DNA of 54,520 bases from Streptosporangiaceae bacterium (GTDB lineage Bacteria > Actinomycetota > Actinomycetes > Streptosporangiales > Streptosporangiaceae). The stretch covers positions 1 through 54,520 of the forward strand of contig JAICWX010000014.1 of NCBI GenBank assembly GCA_025934635.1, in the 5' to 3' direction. Positions within the stretch are counted from its first letter, which is position 1. Each line of letters begins with the position of its first letter. The position numbers and the translations under genes were made by a program. The notes under the pieces are model-generated. The model had not been told where the DNA came from and did not search any database. It was given only the letters and a program-made list of their open reading frames with translations. Below are positions 37,027-44,317 of the stretch, in pieces.

Positions 37027-37594
37027 GGCGGAGACTGACTAGCTGAGACGGCATGATCGTCACAGGGAACGGGATCTCCGCGTGATATTCCTCGGTCCCG
37101 GTGGCGTAGGCGGTCTGCTTGTAGACGCCTTCGCGCAGCTCGAAGACGATCAGCTCAGGATGGTCCATGTCCGGCTCGACGATCCAGTAGGCGGGGATGC
37201 CGAAGCTCTCGTAGATGTCCTTCTTCCTGTTCCGGTCGTACAGCCGGGTCCGGGGCGAGGCGACTTCAACCACCAGCGCGGGCGGAGTCTCCTGGAAGAC
37301 GTTATCGAGGGAGCTAGCGGCCACCACCGCGACGTCGGGCACCCGGTGCTGAAATCTGCTGATGTTGACTCCGACGCCGGCCAGGACCTCGAATCTGACC
37401 GGGCAGGCCGAGCTTAGGAGAACAGCCAGGCGGGTTACCGCGACCTGGTGAAGATTAGACGGAGCCGGGGACACGATGAGGACGCCGTCATCGAGCTCGT
37501 AGCGGAACTCGTCGTCGGGCATGTTCTCCATGTCTTCGACGGTGAGCGTCCGGTCCTGGCCGGACCAGAAGTCCGGAGTGGTCATGACATCCAT
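37022..37594 (-). CDS. Uma2 family (DUF820) endonuclease-like protein
   Basis: 190 residues with the PD-(D/E)xK fold pattern of Uma2: ELDDGVLIVSPAPSNLHQ near the start, RVPDVAVVAASSL, then LVVEVASPRTRLYDRNRKKDIYESFG with the E-x-x and K positions, and AYWIVEPD. Uma2 proteins are frequent in actinomycetes and cyanobacteria; nuclease activity is predicted from the fold. GGAGGGC just before the ATG fixes the start. It stands alone, convergent to the P450 gene. Confidence 0.88.
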   Translation of the reverse strand: MDVMTTPDFWSGQDRTLTVEDMENMPDDEFRYELDDGVLIVSPAPSNLHQVAVTRLAVLLSSACPVRFEVLAGVGVNISRFQHRVPDVAVVAASSLDNVFQETPPALVVEVASPRTRLYDRNRKKDIYESFGIPAYWIVEPDMDHPELIVFELREGVYKQTAYATGTEEYHAEIPFPVTIMPSQLVSLRR

Positions 37595-37657
37595 GGTGCC
37601 CTCCTTTAGCCATGTCCGCCACTTTGCCAGCCGACACTGACATTCCGGTGGGGGAAC

Positions 37658-38140
37658 TCAGCCGGCCAGCAGCCCCCGGATCAGGTCGGCGAGCCCTGCC
37701 GGCCAGACAACCTCGTCCGTGGTGTCCAGCTCGTCCAGCGTCCACCAGTGCCAGGTGGTGATCCCGTCCGAGACGTGCATCGCCGCCACCTCACCGAGCT
37801 CGCGGCCCGCCACTTCGACCCGGGCCAGGAAAAGCCGCTCGTGCTGCCGGACGACCTCGTCGCCGTGCCCCATGACCTGCGTCCGCTCGAGTACCTCGGG
37901 TCCGATCGGCACGTCCGTCCACCCGGTCTCCTCGGCCAGTTCCCGCCGCGCCCCGGCCCGGAAATCCTCGCCCTCGTCCAGCCCGCCGCCCGGCGTGGAC
38001 CAGTGCCGCCCGTTGGGCGGCCCGTCGTCGTAGCGGAACAGCAGCACCCGGTCCAGCGGGTCGAGCACGATCACCCGCCCCGCCTGCCGCAGCCGCAGCG
38101 GAACCGAGTCCCGTTCACTGGTTTCTTCCACGACGCCCAT
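37658..38140 (-). CDS. Nudix hydrolase
   Basis: 160 residues from ATG 38140. The Nudix box is canonical: GGGLDEGEDFRAGARRELAEETGW fits G-x5-E-x7-REL-x-EE-x-G. The substrate class is unknown. The end, WHWWTLDELDTTDEVVWPAGLADLIRGL, is typical of small MutT-like proteins. It is divergent from the C45 gene, with a 24-bp perfect palindrome in the shared promoter region. Confidence 0.88.
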   Translation of the reverse strand: MGVVEETSERDSVPLRLRQAGRVIVLDPLDRVLLFRYDDGPPNGRHWSTPGGGLDEGEDFRAGARRELAEETGWTDVPIGPEVLERTQVMGHGDEVVRQHERLFLARVEVAGRELGEVAAMHVSDGITTWHWWTLDELDTTDEVVWPAGLADLIRGLLAG

Positions 38141-38158
38141 TGTCCCAGTCCGCCTGGC

Positions 38159-38182
38159 CCGGCGTTTCCGCGGAAACGCCGG
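38159..38182. promoter_or_regulatory. 24-bp perfect palindrome between divergent genes
   Basis: The half-site is CCGGCGTTTCCG and the second half is its exact complement, with no spacer. It lies 18 bp upstream of the Nudix start and 68 bp upstream of the C45 start. A dimeric repressor site is the simplest reading; a cruciform or terminator is less likely here. Confidence 0.6.
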
Positions 38183-38250
38183 TGCGATGATGGGCGGAGC
38201 ACCGGGGAGCCAAGTCATAAGCGAGCCGAGGTCAGGAGCGGAGCCAGGTC

Positions 38251-39339
38251 ATGAGCGTCTCGCTGGAGGAGCACCGGCTGGGCGGCCTGCGCTGGATCGT
38301 CCTGACCGGCCCGGACCGCGAGGCGTTCGGGGCGCTCGGCGAGCACGTCCGGGCCGAACTAGCCGGCCCGGACGAGACCTGGCCGATGCTGCCCCGGCTC
38401 CGCAGACACGTAGCAACCCCGCCAGGAAGCGGTCATCTGGCCTCGGTCCGCCGGGCCACCGCGGAAAGGTTCGGCGCGGAATGGGCCGAGCTGGCCGCGT
38501 TCGCCGCCGGGGCCGCGCTGCCGGTCGAGGACCTGGCGCTGCTCAACCTGCGCGGCGATCTCGGCTGGACCGACGGCCGGATGGGCTGCAGCGACCTGGC
38601 GTGGCGCCGGGACCGGTCGGTCGTCGCCCACAACGAGGACGGCGCCCTGACCGACGTCGGCCGGTGCGGGCTGCTCACGCTGACCGGCAACGGCCGCCCG
38701 CCCGTCACCGCCTTCTGGTACCCCGGCTTCCTGCCGGCCAACGCGTTCGCCGTGACCGGCGACGGCCTGGTCTGGACCGTCGACCATCTCCCCGTCAGCG
38801 AACCGGGACCGGGCGCTGGGCGGCACTTCGTCGGCCACGGCCTGCAGAAAGCCGCCCGGAAGCTCGACCAGGTCGTCGGCTACCTGCGGGAGCATCCCTC
38901 GGCGGGCGGCTTCGCCTACACCGTCGGCGACCGGGCCGGCCGCGTGCTGAACGTCGAGGCCGCGGCCGGCCAGCACGCCGTCGCCGAACCCGGGCCCGGT
39001 CCGGGACCGCTGCTCTGGCACACCAACCACGGCCGCTACGTCCGCGGCACCGAGCCGTCGCCCGGGGGGACCAGCGCGGCCCGCGGCGCGACGCTGAGCG
39101 CCCTCGCCGTTCCCGCCCAGGATCCCGGCCCGTCCTGGTTCCTGGACGTCCTCACCAGCCCGCCGCCGGCCGGCGTCCGGTCCGATCCCGCGCCCGACGG
39201 CCAGGGGCTGACCACGCTGTGCACCCTGGTGGCCGACCTCACCGCAGGCCAGGCCGTCATCGCCGCCCGCGGCCAGAGCCCGGTCACGATCCCGCTGGCC
39301 GACCTGGCCGCGGGCAGCCCACGCGGGGTAAGCGGATAG
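38251..39339 (+). CDS. C45-family autoproteolytic acyltransferase/hydrolase
   Basis: 362 residues. MGCSDLAWRRD is the self-cleavage site of the acyl-coenzyme A:6-aminopenicillanate acyltransferase (peptidase C45) family; cleavage before C113 would expose the N-terminal nucleophile. VVAHNEDG, the WHTNHGRYV segment and the beta-rich alpha-beta-beta-alpha core agree. These Ntn hydrolases cleave or transfer amide-linked acyl groups. The substrate is unknown and no beta-lactam genes are nearby. The ATG has a GGAG-containing purine stretch upstream. Confidence 0.82.
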   Translation: MSVSLEEHRLGGLRWIVLTGPDREAFGALGEHVRAELAGPDETWPMLPRLRRHVATPPGSGHLASVRRATAERFGAEWAELAAFAAGAALPVEDLALLNLRGDLGWTDGRMGCSDLAWRRDRSVVAHNEDGALTDVGRCGLLTLTGNGRPPVTAFWYPGFLPANAFAVTGDGLVWTVDHLPVSEPGPGAGRHFVGHGLQKAARKLDQVVGYLREHPSAGGFAYTVGDRAGRVLNVEAAAGQHAVAEPGPGPGPLLWHTNHGRYVRGTEPSPGGTSAARGATLSALAVPAQDPGPSWFLDVLTSPPPAGVRSDPAPDGQGLTTLCTLVADLTAGQAVIAARGQSPVTIPLADLAAGSPRGVSG

Positions 39340-39353
39340 TCCCATATTGGGAC
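39339..39353. promoter_or_regulatory. Inverted repeat upstream of the alcohol dehydrogenase gene
   Basis: GTCCCA and TGGGAC are perfect 6-bp arms around TAT. It lies between the C45 stop and the ADH -10 box (39376-39381). Position and symmetry suggest an operator. Confidence 0.45.
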
Positions 39354-39388
39354 ATCCGGCTATGACCGGGGTCACTAGCGTCGGCCCA

Positions 39389-40435
39389 ATGAAGGCTCTC
39401 GTATACCACGGACCGGGCCGCAAGGCCTGGGAGGACGTCCCCGACGCCGCCATCACCGAACCGACCGACGTGATCGTGCGGGTGGATACCACCACGATCT
39501 GCGGAACTGACCTCCACATCCTGCACGGTGACGTCGCCGCCGTCACCGACGGCCGCATCCTCGGCCACGAGGCGGTGGGCACCGTCACCGAAGTCGGTGA
39601 CGCGGTGAAAGGGTTCAGCGTCGGCGACCGCGTGCTCGTGCCGGCCATCACCAAGTGCGGGCGCTGCGAGTACTGCCAGCGGAGCATGCCGTCGCACTGC
39701 CAGACGGTGGGCGGGATCGGCTGGATCTTCGGCCATCTCATCGACGGCACCCAGGCCGAGTCGGTGCGGGTGCCGTACGCCGACACCTCGCTGTACGCGG
39801 TGCCGGACAGCGTGACGAACGAGCAGGCGATCTTCCTGGCCGACTCGCTGCCGACCGGTTACGAGGTCGGCGTGCTCGCCGGGAAGGTCCGCCCCGGCGA
39901 CACCGTCGCCGTCGTCGGCGCCGGCGCGGTGGGCCTGTCCGCCATCTTGACCACTGGCCTGTGGGGTGCCTCCCGGGTCATCGCGATCGACACCAACAAG
40001 TTCCGGCTGGACACCGCGCGGGACTTCGGCGCCACCGACACGGTCGAGGCCGGCGACAACACCGCCGCCGAGGTGCTGGCCCTGACCGGCGGGGCCGGCG
40101 TCGACGTCTCCATCGAGGCGGTCGGCTACCCGGAAACCCTGCTGACCGCCGCGTCGCTGGTCCGCCCGGGCGGCACCATCGCCAACATCGGCGTGCACGG
40201 CGTCCCGGTCACGCTGCCCATGCAGGACATGTGGATCCAGAACGTCACGCTGACCATGGGCCTGGTCGACACGGTCTCCATCCCGACCCTGCTGAAGATG
40301 GTGTCCAGCGGCCGCATCCCGGCCGAGAAGATGGGCACCCACTCGTTCACCTTCGCCCAGATGGACGAGGCCTACGACGTCTTCTCCAACGCCGCCGAGA
40401 ATTCCGCCCTCAAGGTCGTCATCACCCCCGGCTGA
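39389..40435 (+). CDS. Zinc-dependent alcohol dehydrogenase
   Basis: 348 residues. Catalytic zinc ligands lie in TTICGTDLH and GHEAVG; the structural zinc site is the four-cysteine CGRCEYCQRSMPSHC; the NAD loop is VVGAGAVGLSA. PTGYEVGVLAGKV resembles the subgroup of medium-chain ADHs acting on secondary or short alcohols. ATG 39389 is preferred because TAGCGT (39376-39381) lies 7 nt upstream (leaderless); an ATG at 39347 would add 14 residues unlike the family. Confidence 0.92.
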   Translation: MKALVYHGPGRKAWEDVPDAAITEPTDVIVRVDTTTICGTDLHILHGDVAAVTDGRILGHEAVGTVTEVGDAVKGFSVGDRVLVPAITKCGRCEYCQRSMPSHCQTVGGIGWIFGHLIDGTQAESVRVPYADTSLYAVPDSVTNEQAIFLADSLPTGYEVGVLAGKVRPGDTVAVVGAGAVGLSAILTTGLWGASRVIAIDTNKFRLDTARDFGATDTVEAGDNTAAEVLALTGGAGVDVSIEAVGYPETLLTAASLVRPGGTIANIGVHGVPVTLPMQDMWIQNVTLTMGLVDTVSIPTLLKMVSSGRIPAEKMGTHSFTFAQMDEAYDVFSNAAENSALKVVITPG

Positions 40436-40445
40436 ACCCGAGGCC

Positions 40446-40475
40446 CGCCGGGGCGGTTAGTGAACCGCCCCGGCG
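40446..40475. terminator. Bidirectional hairpin between ADH and MFS genes
   Basis: CGCCGGGGCGGTT (40446-40458) and AACCGCCCCGGCG (40463-40475) are perfect 13-bp arms around AGTG. The MFS stop codon (reverse strand, 40457-40459) lies in the stem. It sits at a convergent junction. Confidence 0.7.
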
Positions 40476-41920
40476 CTGACCTCCCGGGCGGCCGGCTCCG
40501 TCGTGGTCACCGCGTCCGCCGCCCGCCGCCGGGGCAGCAGCAGGGTCAACCCGGCCGCGGCCAGCACCGCCACCGCGTCGATCACCATGGCCAGTTCCAT
40601 GGCCGAGACCGAGGCCCCGCGGCCCGGGATCCCGGAGCCGAGCCGCGAGTAGAACACCGCCCCGATGACCGCGACCCCGCTGGCCACGCCGAACTGCTGC
40701 ATGGTGGTGAGGATCCCGGCCGCGGCGCCCGCCCGCTCCGGCGGGACGTGCGACAGCGCCGCCCCGATCAGCGACGGCAGCGCCGTCCCCTGGCCGAGGC
40801 CGATGAGGGCGGTAGCGGGGGCAAGATCCCACCCCGTTAGGTGGCTGCCGTAACGGAGGCCGGTGATCACCAGGCCGATCGTGCCGAGCACGTCGAGCAC
40901 CGCCCCGATCGTGATCGACCACGGCCCGAACCGGGCCGCCATCCGCGGGCCCAGGATCGACGTCGCGGTGAAGGTCAGCGCCAGCGGCCCGGCCTCCAGG
41001 CCCGCCCGCAGCGGCGACTGGCCCAGGCCGGCCTGCAGCAGCAGCGTCAGCACGAACATGAAGCTGCCGAAGAAGAAGACCAGGGCGAAGTTCAGCGCGG
41101 TCCCGGCCGCGAAGGCCCGGTCACGGAACAGCGGCAGGTCGAGCAGCGGCTCGCCGCCCCGGCGGGCCAGCCGCCGCTCCCAGCCCAGCGTGAGCGTGAG
41201 CACCGGCAGGCAGGCGGCCAGGCAGACCCAGGTCCAGGCGGGCCAGCCCTCATCGTGCCCCAGCGTCAGCGGCACCAGTACCAGGGCCACCGACGCCGAG
41301 ACACCGAGCGCCCCGGCCGGGTCGAGCCGCGGCCTGCGGTGACCGCGGGCCCGCAGCACCACCAGCGCGGCGGCGACCAGCGTGGCCGCGCCGACCGGCA
41401 CGTTCACCAGGAAGATCGCGCGCCAGCCGAGCCCCAGGAGGTTGGCCTGCAGCAGCAGCCCGCCGAGGATCTGGCCGGACACGAAGGCCAGCCCCATCGT
41501 GACGCCGAACCAGGCCAGCGCCCGGCTCCGCTCCAGAGGCGGGAAGGTCGCGGTGATCAGGGCCAGCACCTGCGGCACCATCGCGGCGCCGGTGAGCCCC
41601 TGCAGCAGCCGCGCCACGACCAGCTCGACGGGGGACTGGGCCAGCCCGCACAGCAGCGAGGCCAGGGCGAAGCTGGCCACCCCGATCATGAAGAGCCGCC
41701 GGTAGCCGAGCAGGTCGCCCAGCCGGCCGCCGGTGACCATCCCGCTGGCGTACATGAACGCGTAGCCGCCCACGATCAGCTGCAGGGACGCGTCGCTCAC
41801 GTGCAGGTCCCGCTGGAGCGAGGGGGCGGCCACGTTCACCACCCAGATGTCGAAGCCCGCCATGAACATCGCCAGCAGCACGACCGGCAGCATCAGCCAG
41901 CGGCGCGACGCGGTTTCCAT
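40457..41920 (-). CDS. MFS multidrug efflux transporter, DHA2 (EmrB/QacA) type
   Basis: 487 residues with 14 predicted membrane segments. MFMAGFDIWVVNVAAPSLQRDL is the motif D1-type first helix; GRLGDLLGYRRLFMIG is motif A; GLAFVSGQILGGLL is the motif C-like stretch of antiporters. It probably exports hydrophobic drugs using the proton gradient. ATG 41920 has GGAG upstream; the frame extends 25 residues further without family likeness. It is divergent from an ArsR gene, with a clear operator between. Confidence 0.92.
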   Translation of the reverse strand: METASRRWLMLPVVLLAMFMAGFDIWVVNVAAPSLQRDLHVSDASLQLIVGGYAFMYASGMVTGGRLGDLLGYRRLFMIGVASFALASLLCGLAQSPVELVVARLLQGLTGAAMVPQVLALITATFPPLERSRALAWFGVTMGLAFVSGQILGGLLLQANLLGLGWRAIFLVNVPVGAATLVAAALVVLRARGHRRPRLDPAGALGVSASVALVLVPLTLGHDEGWPAWTWVCLAACLPVLTLTLGWERRLARRGGEPLLDLPLFRDRAFAAGTALNFALVFFFGSFMFVLTLLLQAGLGQSPLRAGLEAGPLALTFTATSILGPRMAARFGPWSITIGAVLDVLGTIGLVITGLRYGSHLTGWDLAPATALIGLGQGTALPSLIGAALSHVPPERAGAAAGILTTMQQFGVASGVAVIGAVFYSRLGSGIPGRGASVSAMELAMVIDAVAVLAAAGLTLLLPRRRAADAVTTTEPAAREVSAGAVH

Positions 41921-41949
41921 CGGGAAACTCCTCTGGTGTTCGATGATGA

Positions 41950-41992
41950 TCGAAGTTCGATGTACTTCGAACTGTACGATGGATGTCGAACT
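41950..41992. promoter_or_regulatory. ArsR operator in the divergent MFS/ArsR promoter region
   Basis: AGTTCGA (41954-41960) and TCGAACT (41967-41973) are perfect 7-bp arms with a 6-bp spacer. TCGAACT is repeated at 41986-41992, and TCGAAGTTCGA at 41950-41960 is itself palindromic. The cluster sits 30 bp before the MFS start and about 33 bp before the ArsR start. Confidence 0.7.
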
Positions 41993-42024
41993 CATCGCAA
42001 CTGTGATTTATGCTGGGAGACGTG

Positions 42025-42360
42025 ATGGACGACGTCGTCGAGCCCGCCGCGGACGACATGCTGCTCCCGAAGGTGCTGGCCGCGCTGGCCGACCCGCACC
42101 GGCTCGCCTCGGTCCGCTTCCTGGCGCGCAACGGCGAGTCCTGGTGTGCCCAGGTCATGACCGAAGCCGGCCTGGCGATGAGCAAGTCGACCTTCTCCCA
42201 CCACCTGCGCATCATGCGCGAGGCCGGCCTGGTCACCAAGCGGATCCAGGGCGCCAAGGGCTACGCCCAGCTGCGCAAGGCCGACGTCGACCAGCGCTTC
42301 CCCGGCCTGCTCGACTCCGTCCTCAACGCCGACACCGCCCCAGCCCCCGCCCGGGTGTAA
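42025..42360 (+). CDS. ArsR family transcriptional regulator
   Basis: 111 residues. The winged helix contains LADPHRLASVRFLARNGESW, MSKSTFSHHLRIMREAGLVTKR as recognition region and IQGAKGYAQLR as wing. No metal-binding ELCVCDL motif is present, so the inducer is probably not a metal. ATG 42025 is preferred to 42010 because GGGAG (42013-42017) precedes it. It very likely represses the divergent efflux gene through the TCGAA-rich operator. Confidence 0.9.
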   Translation: MDDVVEPAADDMLLPKVLAALADPHRLASVRFLARNGESWCAQVMTEAGLAMSKSTFSHHLRIMREAGLVTKRIQGAKGYAQLRKADVDQRFPGLLDSVLNADTAPAPARV

Positions 42361-42410
42361 TCCGCCGGACTCAGGCGTCTCCGCGGGAACGTGATGCGTA
42401 TCCTCGTTCC

Positions 42411-43457
42411 GTGAGCCGATCGGCAAGCCTGGAGCGCAGGGTGGCGGCCGCCGCGCAGGAGGCGCTGGCCCGGCGGCAGGCCGTCACCCCGGTCGACGTG
42501 TGCGTCGGCATCGGCTGGCTGAGCGACAGCCAGGTCGCGTTCTGGCGTCAGGGCGGCGTCGCCTCGCTGTGCGAGTACCTGCCGGTTGACGACGCCCGGC
42601 TGACGCAGTTCCTCGGCTGCCTCACCGGCTGGGCCCGCGCCAGCGGCCTGGAGCAGGCCGAGGCGGACTACATCTCCGCCACCAGGGACCGTCGCCCCTT
42701 GCGCTTCACCGCCGCCGAAGACCCGGGGACCGAACGGGTCTGGCGTACCCGCTGGATCTCTACGGACCTTCGTCCCGCCGCCCGCGAGCGCGTCGTCCGG
42801 CGCGAGGAGAAGCCGCCGGACCTGGTCGTCGTGATGCCGGTCAAGGACTGGAAGTGCGCCGAGTGCGAAGGTACCGGCGACCTGCTTATCATGGACAACG
42901 CCGGGCCGCTGTGCCTGACCTGCGCCGACCTCGATCACCTGGTGTTCCTCGCCGCCGGCGACGCCGCGCTGACCCGGCGCGCCAAGAAGGCCAGCACGCT
43001 GTCGGCCGTGGTGGTGCGCTGGAGCCGCACCCGCAAGCGCTACGAGCGGCAGGGCATCCTGGCCGAGGAGGCCGCGCTCGAGGCGGCCGAGCAGGCGTGC
43101 CTGGCCGACAAGGACGCCCGGCTGCGCCGTCGCGAGCGGGACGGCGAGCACCGGGCCCGCGAGGACGTCGACCTGCAGGCCAAGATGGCGGGGGAGATCA
43201 CCCGGCTGTTCCCGCGCTGCCCGCCGGAGCGCGCTGAGGCCATCGCCCGCCACACCGCCCTGCGCGGCAGCGGCCGCGTCGGCCGGTCCGCGGCCGGCCG
43301 CGCCCTGGGTGAAGAAGCGCTTACCCTGGCCGTGGTCGCGTCGATCCGTCACCAGGACACCGACTACGACGAACTGCTGATGTCCGGCGTCCCCCGCGAC
43401 GAAGCCCGCGACCGCATCCGCCCCGCCCTCGACCGCGTCCTCGCCACCTGGTCCTAA
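42411..43457 (+). CDS. DUF2293 domain protein with a zinc ribbon
   Basis: 348 residues. The C-terminal 85 residues (EITRLFPRCPPERAEAIARHTA to the end) are DUF2293. The centre has a four-cysteine zinc ribbon, CAECEGTG and CLTCADLDHL, followed by a basic segment RWSRTRKRYERQG and a charged coiled-coil-like helix. The function is unknown; nucleic-acid binding is a fair guess. The GTG has TATCCT (42399-42404) 6 nt upstream and no ribosome binding site, so it is likely leaderless. The frame continues upstream over the arsR gene only as a shadow. Confidence 0.85.
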   Translation: MSRSASLERRVAAAAQEALARRQAVTPVDVCVGIGWLSDSQVAFWRQGGVASLCEYLPVDDARLTQFLGCLTGWARASGLEQAEADYISATRDRRPLRFTAAEDPGTERVWRTRWISTDLRPAARERVVRREEKPPDLVVVMPVKDWKCAECEGTGDLLIMDNAGPLCLTCADLDHLVFLAAGDAALTRRAKKASTLSAVVVRWSRTRKRYERQGILAEEAALEAAEQACLADKDARLRRRERDGEHRAREDVDLQAKMAGEITRLFPRCPPERAEAIARHTALRGSGRVGRSAAGRALGEEALTLAVVASIRHQDTDYDELLMSGVPRDEARDRIRPALDRVLATWS

Positions 43458-43499
43458 GCCCCTGGTCACATTTCAGGTGCCGCTATCCGTCATGGTGGT

Positions 43500-44168
43500 A
43501 TGAAGCTCACGATTTTCGCGGCGACGGGCGGCATCGGGCAGCAGTTGCTCGAGCAGGCCGTCGCCGCTGGCCACGACGTGACCGCCGTGGCCAGGAACCC
43601 GCGGAACCTGCCGGCGACACCGGCCCGCGTCGTGACCGCCGACCTGGCCGCCGCGGACGCCGCGGCGCTCCAGCCCGCGGTCGAGGGAGCCGACGCGGTC
43701 CTGTCCGCGCTGGGCGCCAGGACCAAGGCCGACACCGGCGTCGCCACCCGGGGCACCAGAGCCATCACCGGTGCCATGCGGGCCTCCGGAGTACGCCGTC
43801 TCATCGTGGTGAGCGCGGCTCCGATCGGCACCGTCCCGTCACCGGGCCGCCCGCACCCGCCCCGGCACGACCCGGGCGACGGCTTCCTCCTGCGCTACCT
43901 GGCCGACCCCATCGTCAAGCGCGTGCTGCGCGCGCACTACGCCGACCTGGCCCAGATGGAAGACGTCCTGCGCGACAGCGACCTGGACTGGACCATCGTC
44001 CGGCCGCCCCGGCTGACCAGCAAGCCCGTCACCGGCCGGTACCGGACGGCCTACGGGCGCAACATCCGCCGCGGCCTGTTCGCCTCCCGCGCCGACGTCG
44101 CCCACTACATGCTCCGGGCCCTCAGCCAGCCCGAGACCTTCCGCCAGACCGTCGGCATCGCCAGCTAG
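43500..44168 (+). CDS. NAD(P)-binding SDR-type protein (NmrA/YwnB-like)
   Basis: 222 residues. The Rossmann loop is IFAATGGIGQQLL, followed by VTAVARNPRNL, ALGARTKADTG, RLIVVSAAP and DWTIVRPPRLT, the order seen in atypical SDRs related to flavin/biliverdin reductases. The catalytic Tyr-x3-Lys of classical SDRs is absent. The function is unknown. It ends 31 bp before a remnant frame and is convergent to the kinase gene. Confidence 0.85.
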   Translation: MKLTIFAATGGIGQQLLEQAVAAGHDVTAVARNPRNLPATPARVVTADLAAADAAALQPAVEGADAVLSALGARTKADTGVATRGTRAITGAMRASGVRRLIVVSAAPIGTVPSPGRPHPPRHDPGDGFLLRYLADPIVKRVLRAHYADLAQMEDVLRDSDLDWTIVRPPRLTSKPVTGRYRTAYGRNIRRGLFASRADVAHYMLRALSQPETFRQTVGIAS

Positions 44169-44198
44169 TACTGCCCGTCCCTGGAGGAGACCGCGGCG

Positions 44199-44300
44199 GT
44201 GAGCCTCGCCTGCTACTCCGCCGCCGGATTCCACGACGACCTGCGAGCGACCCGTGATCCCCGGCTTGCCCTGATCACCCTGGACGACATCTACGCATGA
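44199..44300 (+). pseudogene. C-terminal remnant resembling a nuclease-fold domain of an ATPase (DUF234-like)
   Basis: A 33-residue frame from GTG reads LACYSAAGFHDDLRATRDP and RLALITLDDIYA, like the last strand-helix-strand of the restriction-endonuclease-like domain at the end of some AAA ATPases (S-x-x-GF-x-x-x-L ... L-x-x-DLY). A good ribosome binding site (GGAGGAG, 44183-44189) precedes it, so a short peptide cannot be excluded, but the similarity suggests the tail of a lost gene. Confidence 0.3.
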
Positions 44301-44317
44301 TCGTGAGGGTGCGCGGT

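Noticed and set aside
38251..39339. Beta-lactam biosynthetic cluster suggested by the C45 acyltransferase
   Set aside because: No peptide synthetase, isopenicillin synthase or other biosynthetic gene is nearby; C45 proteins are widespread with other substrates.
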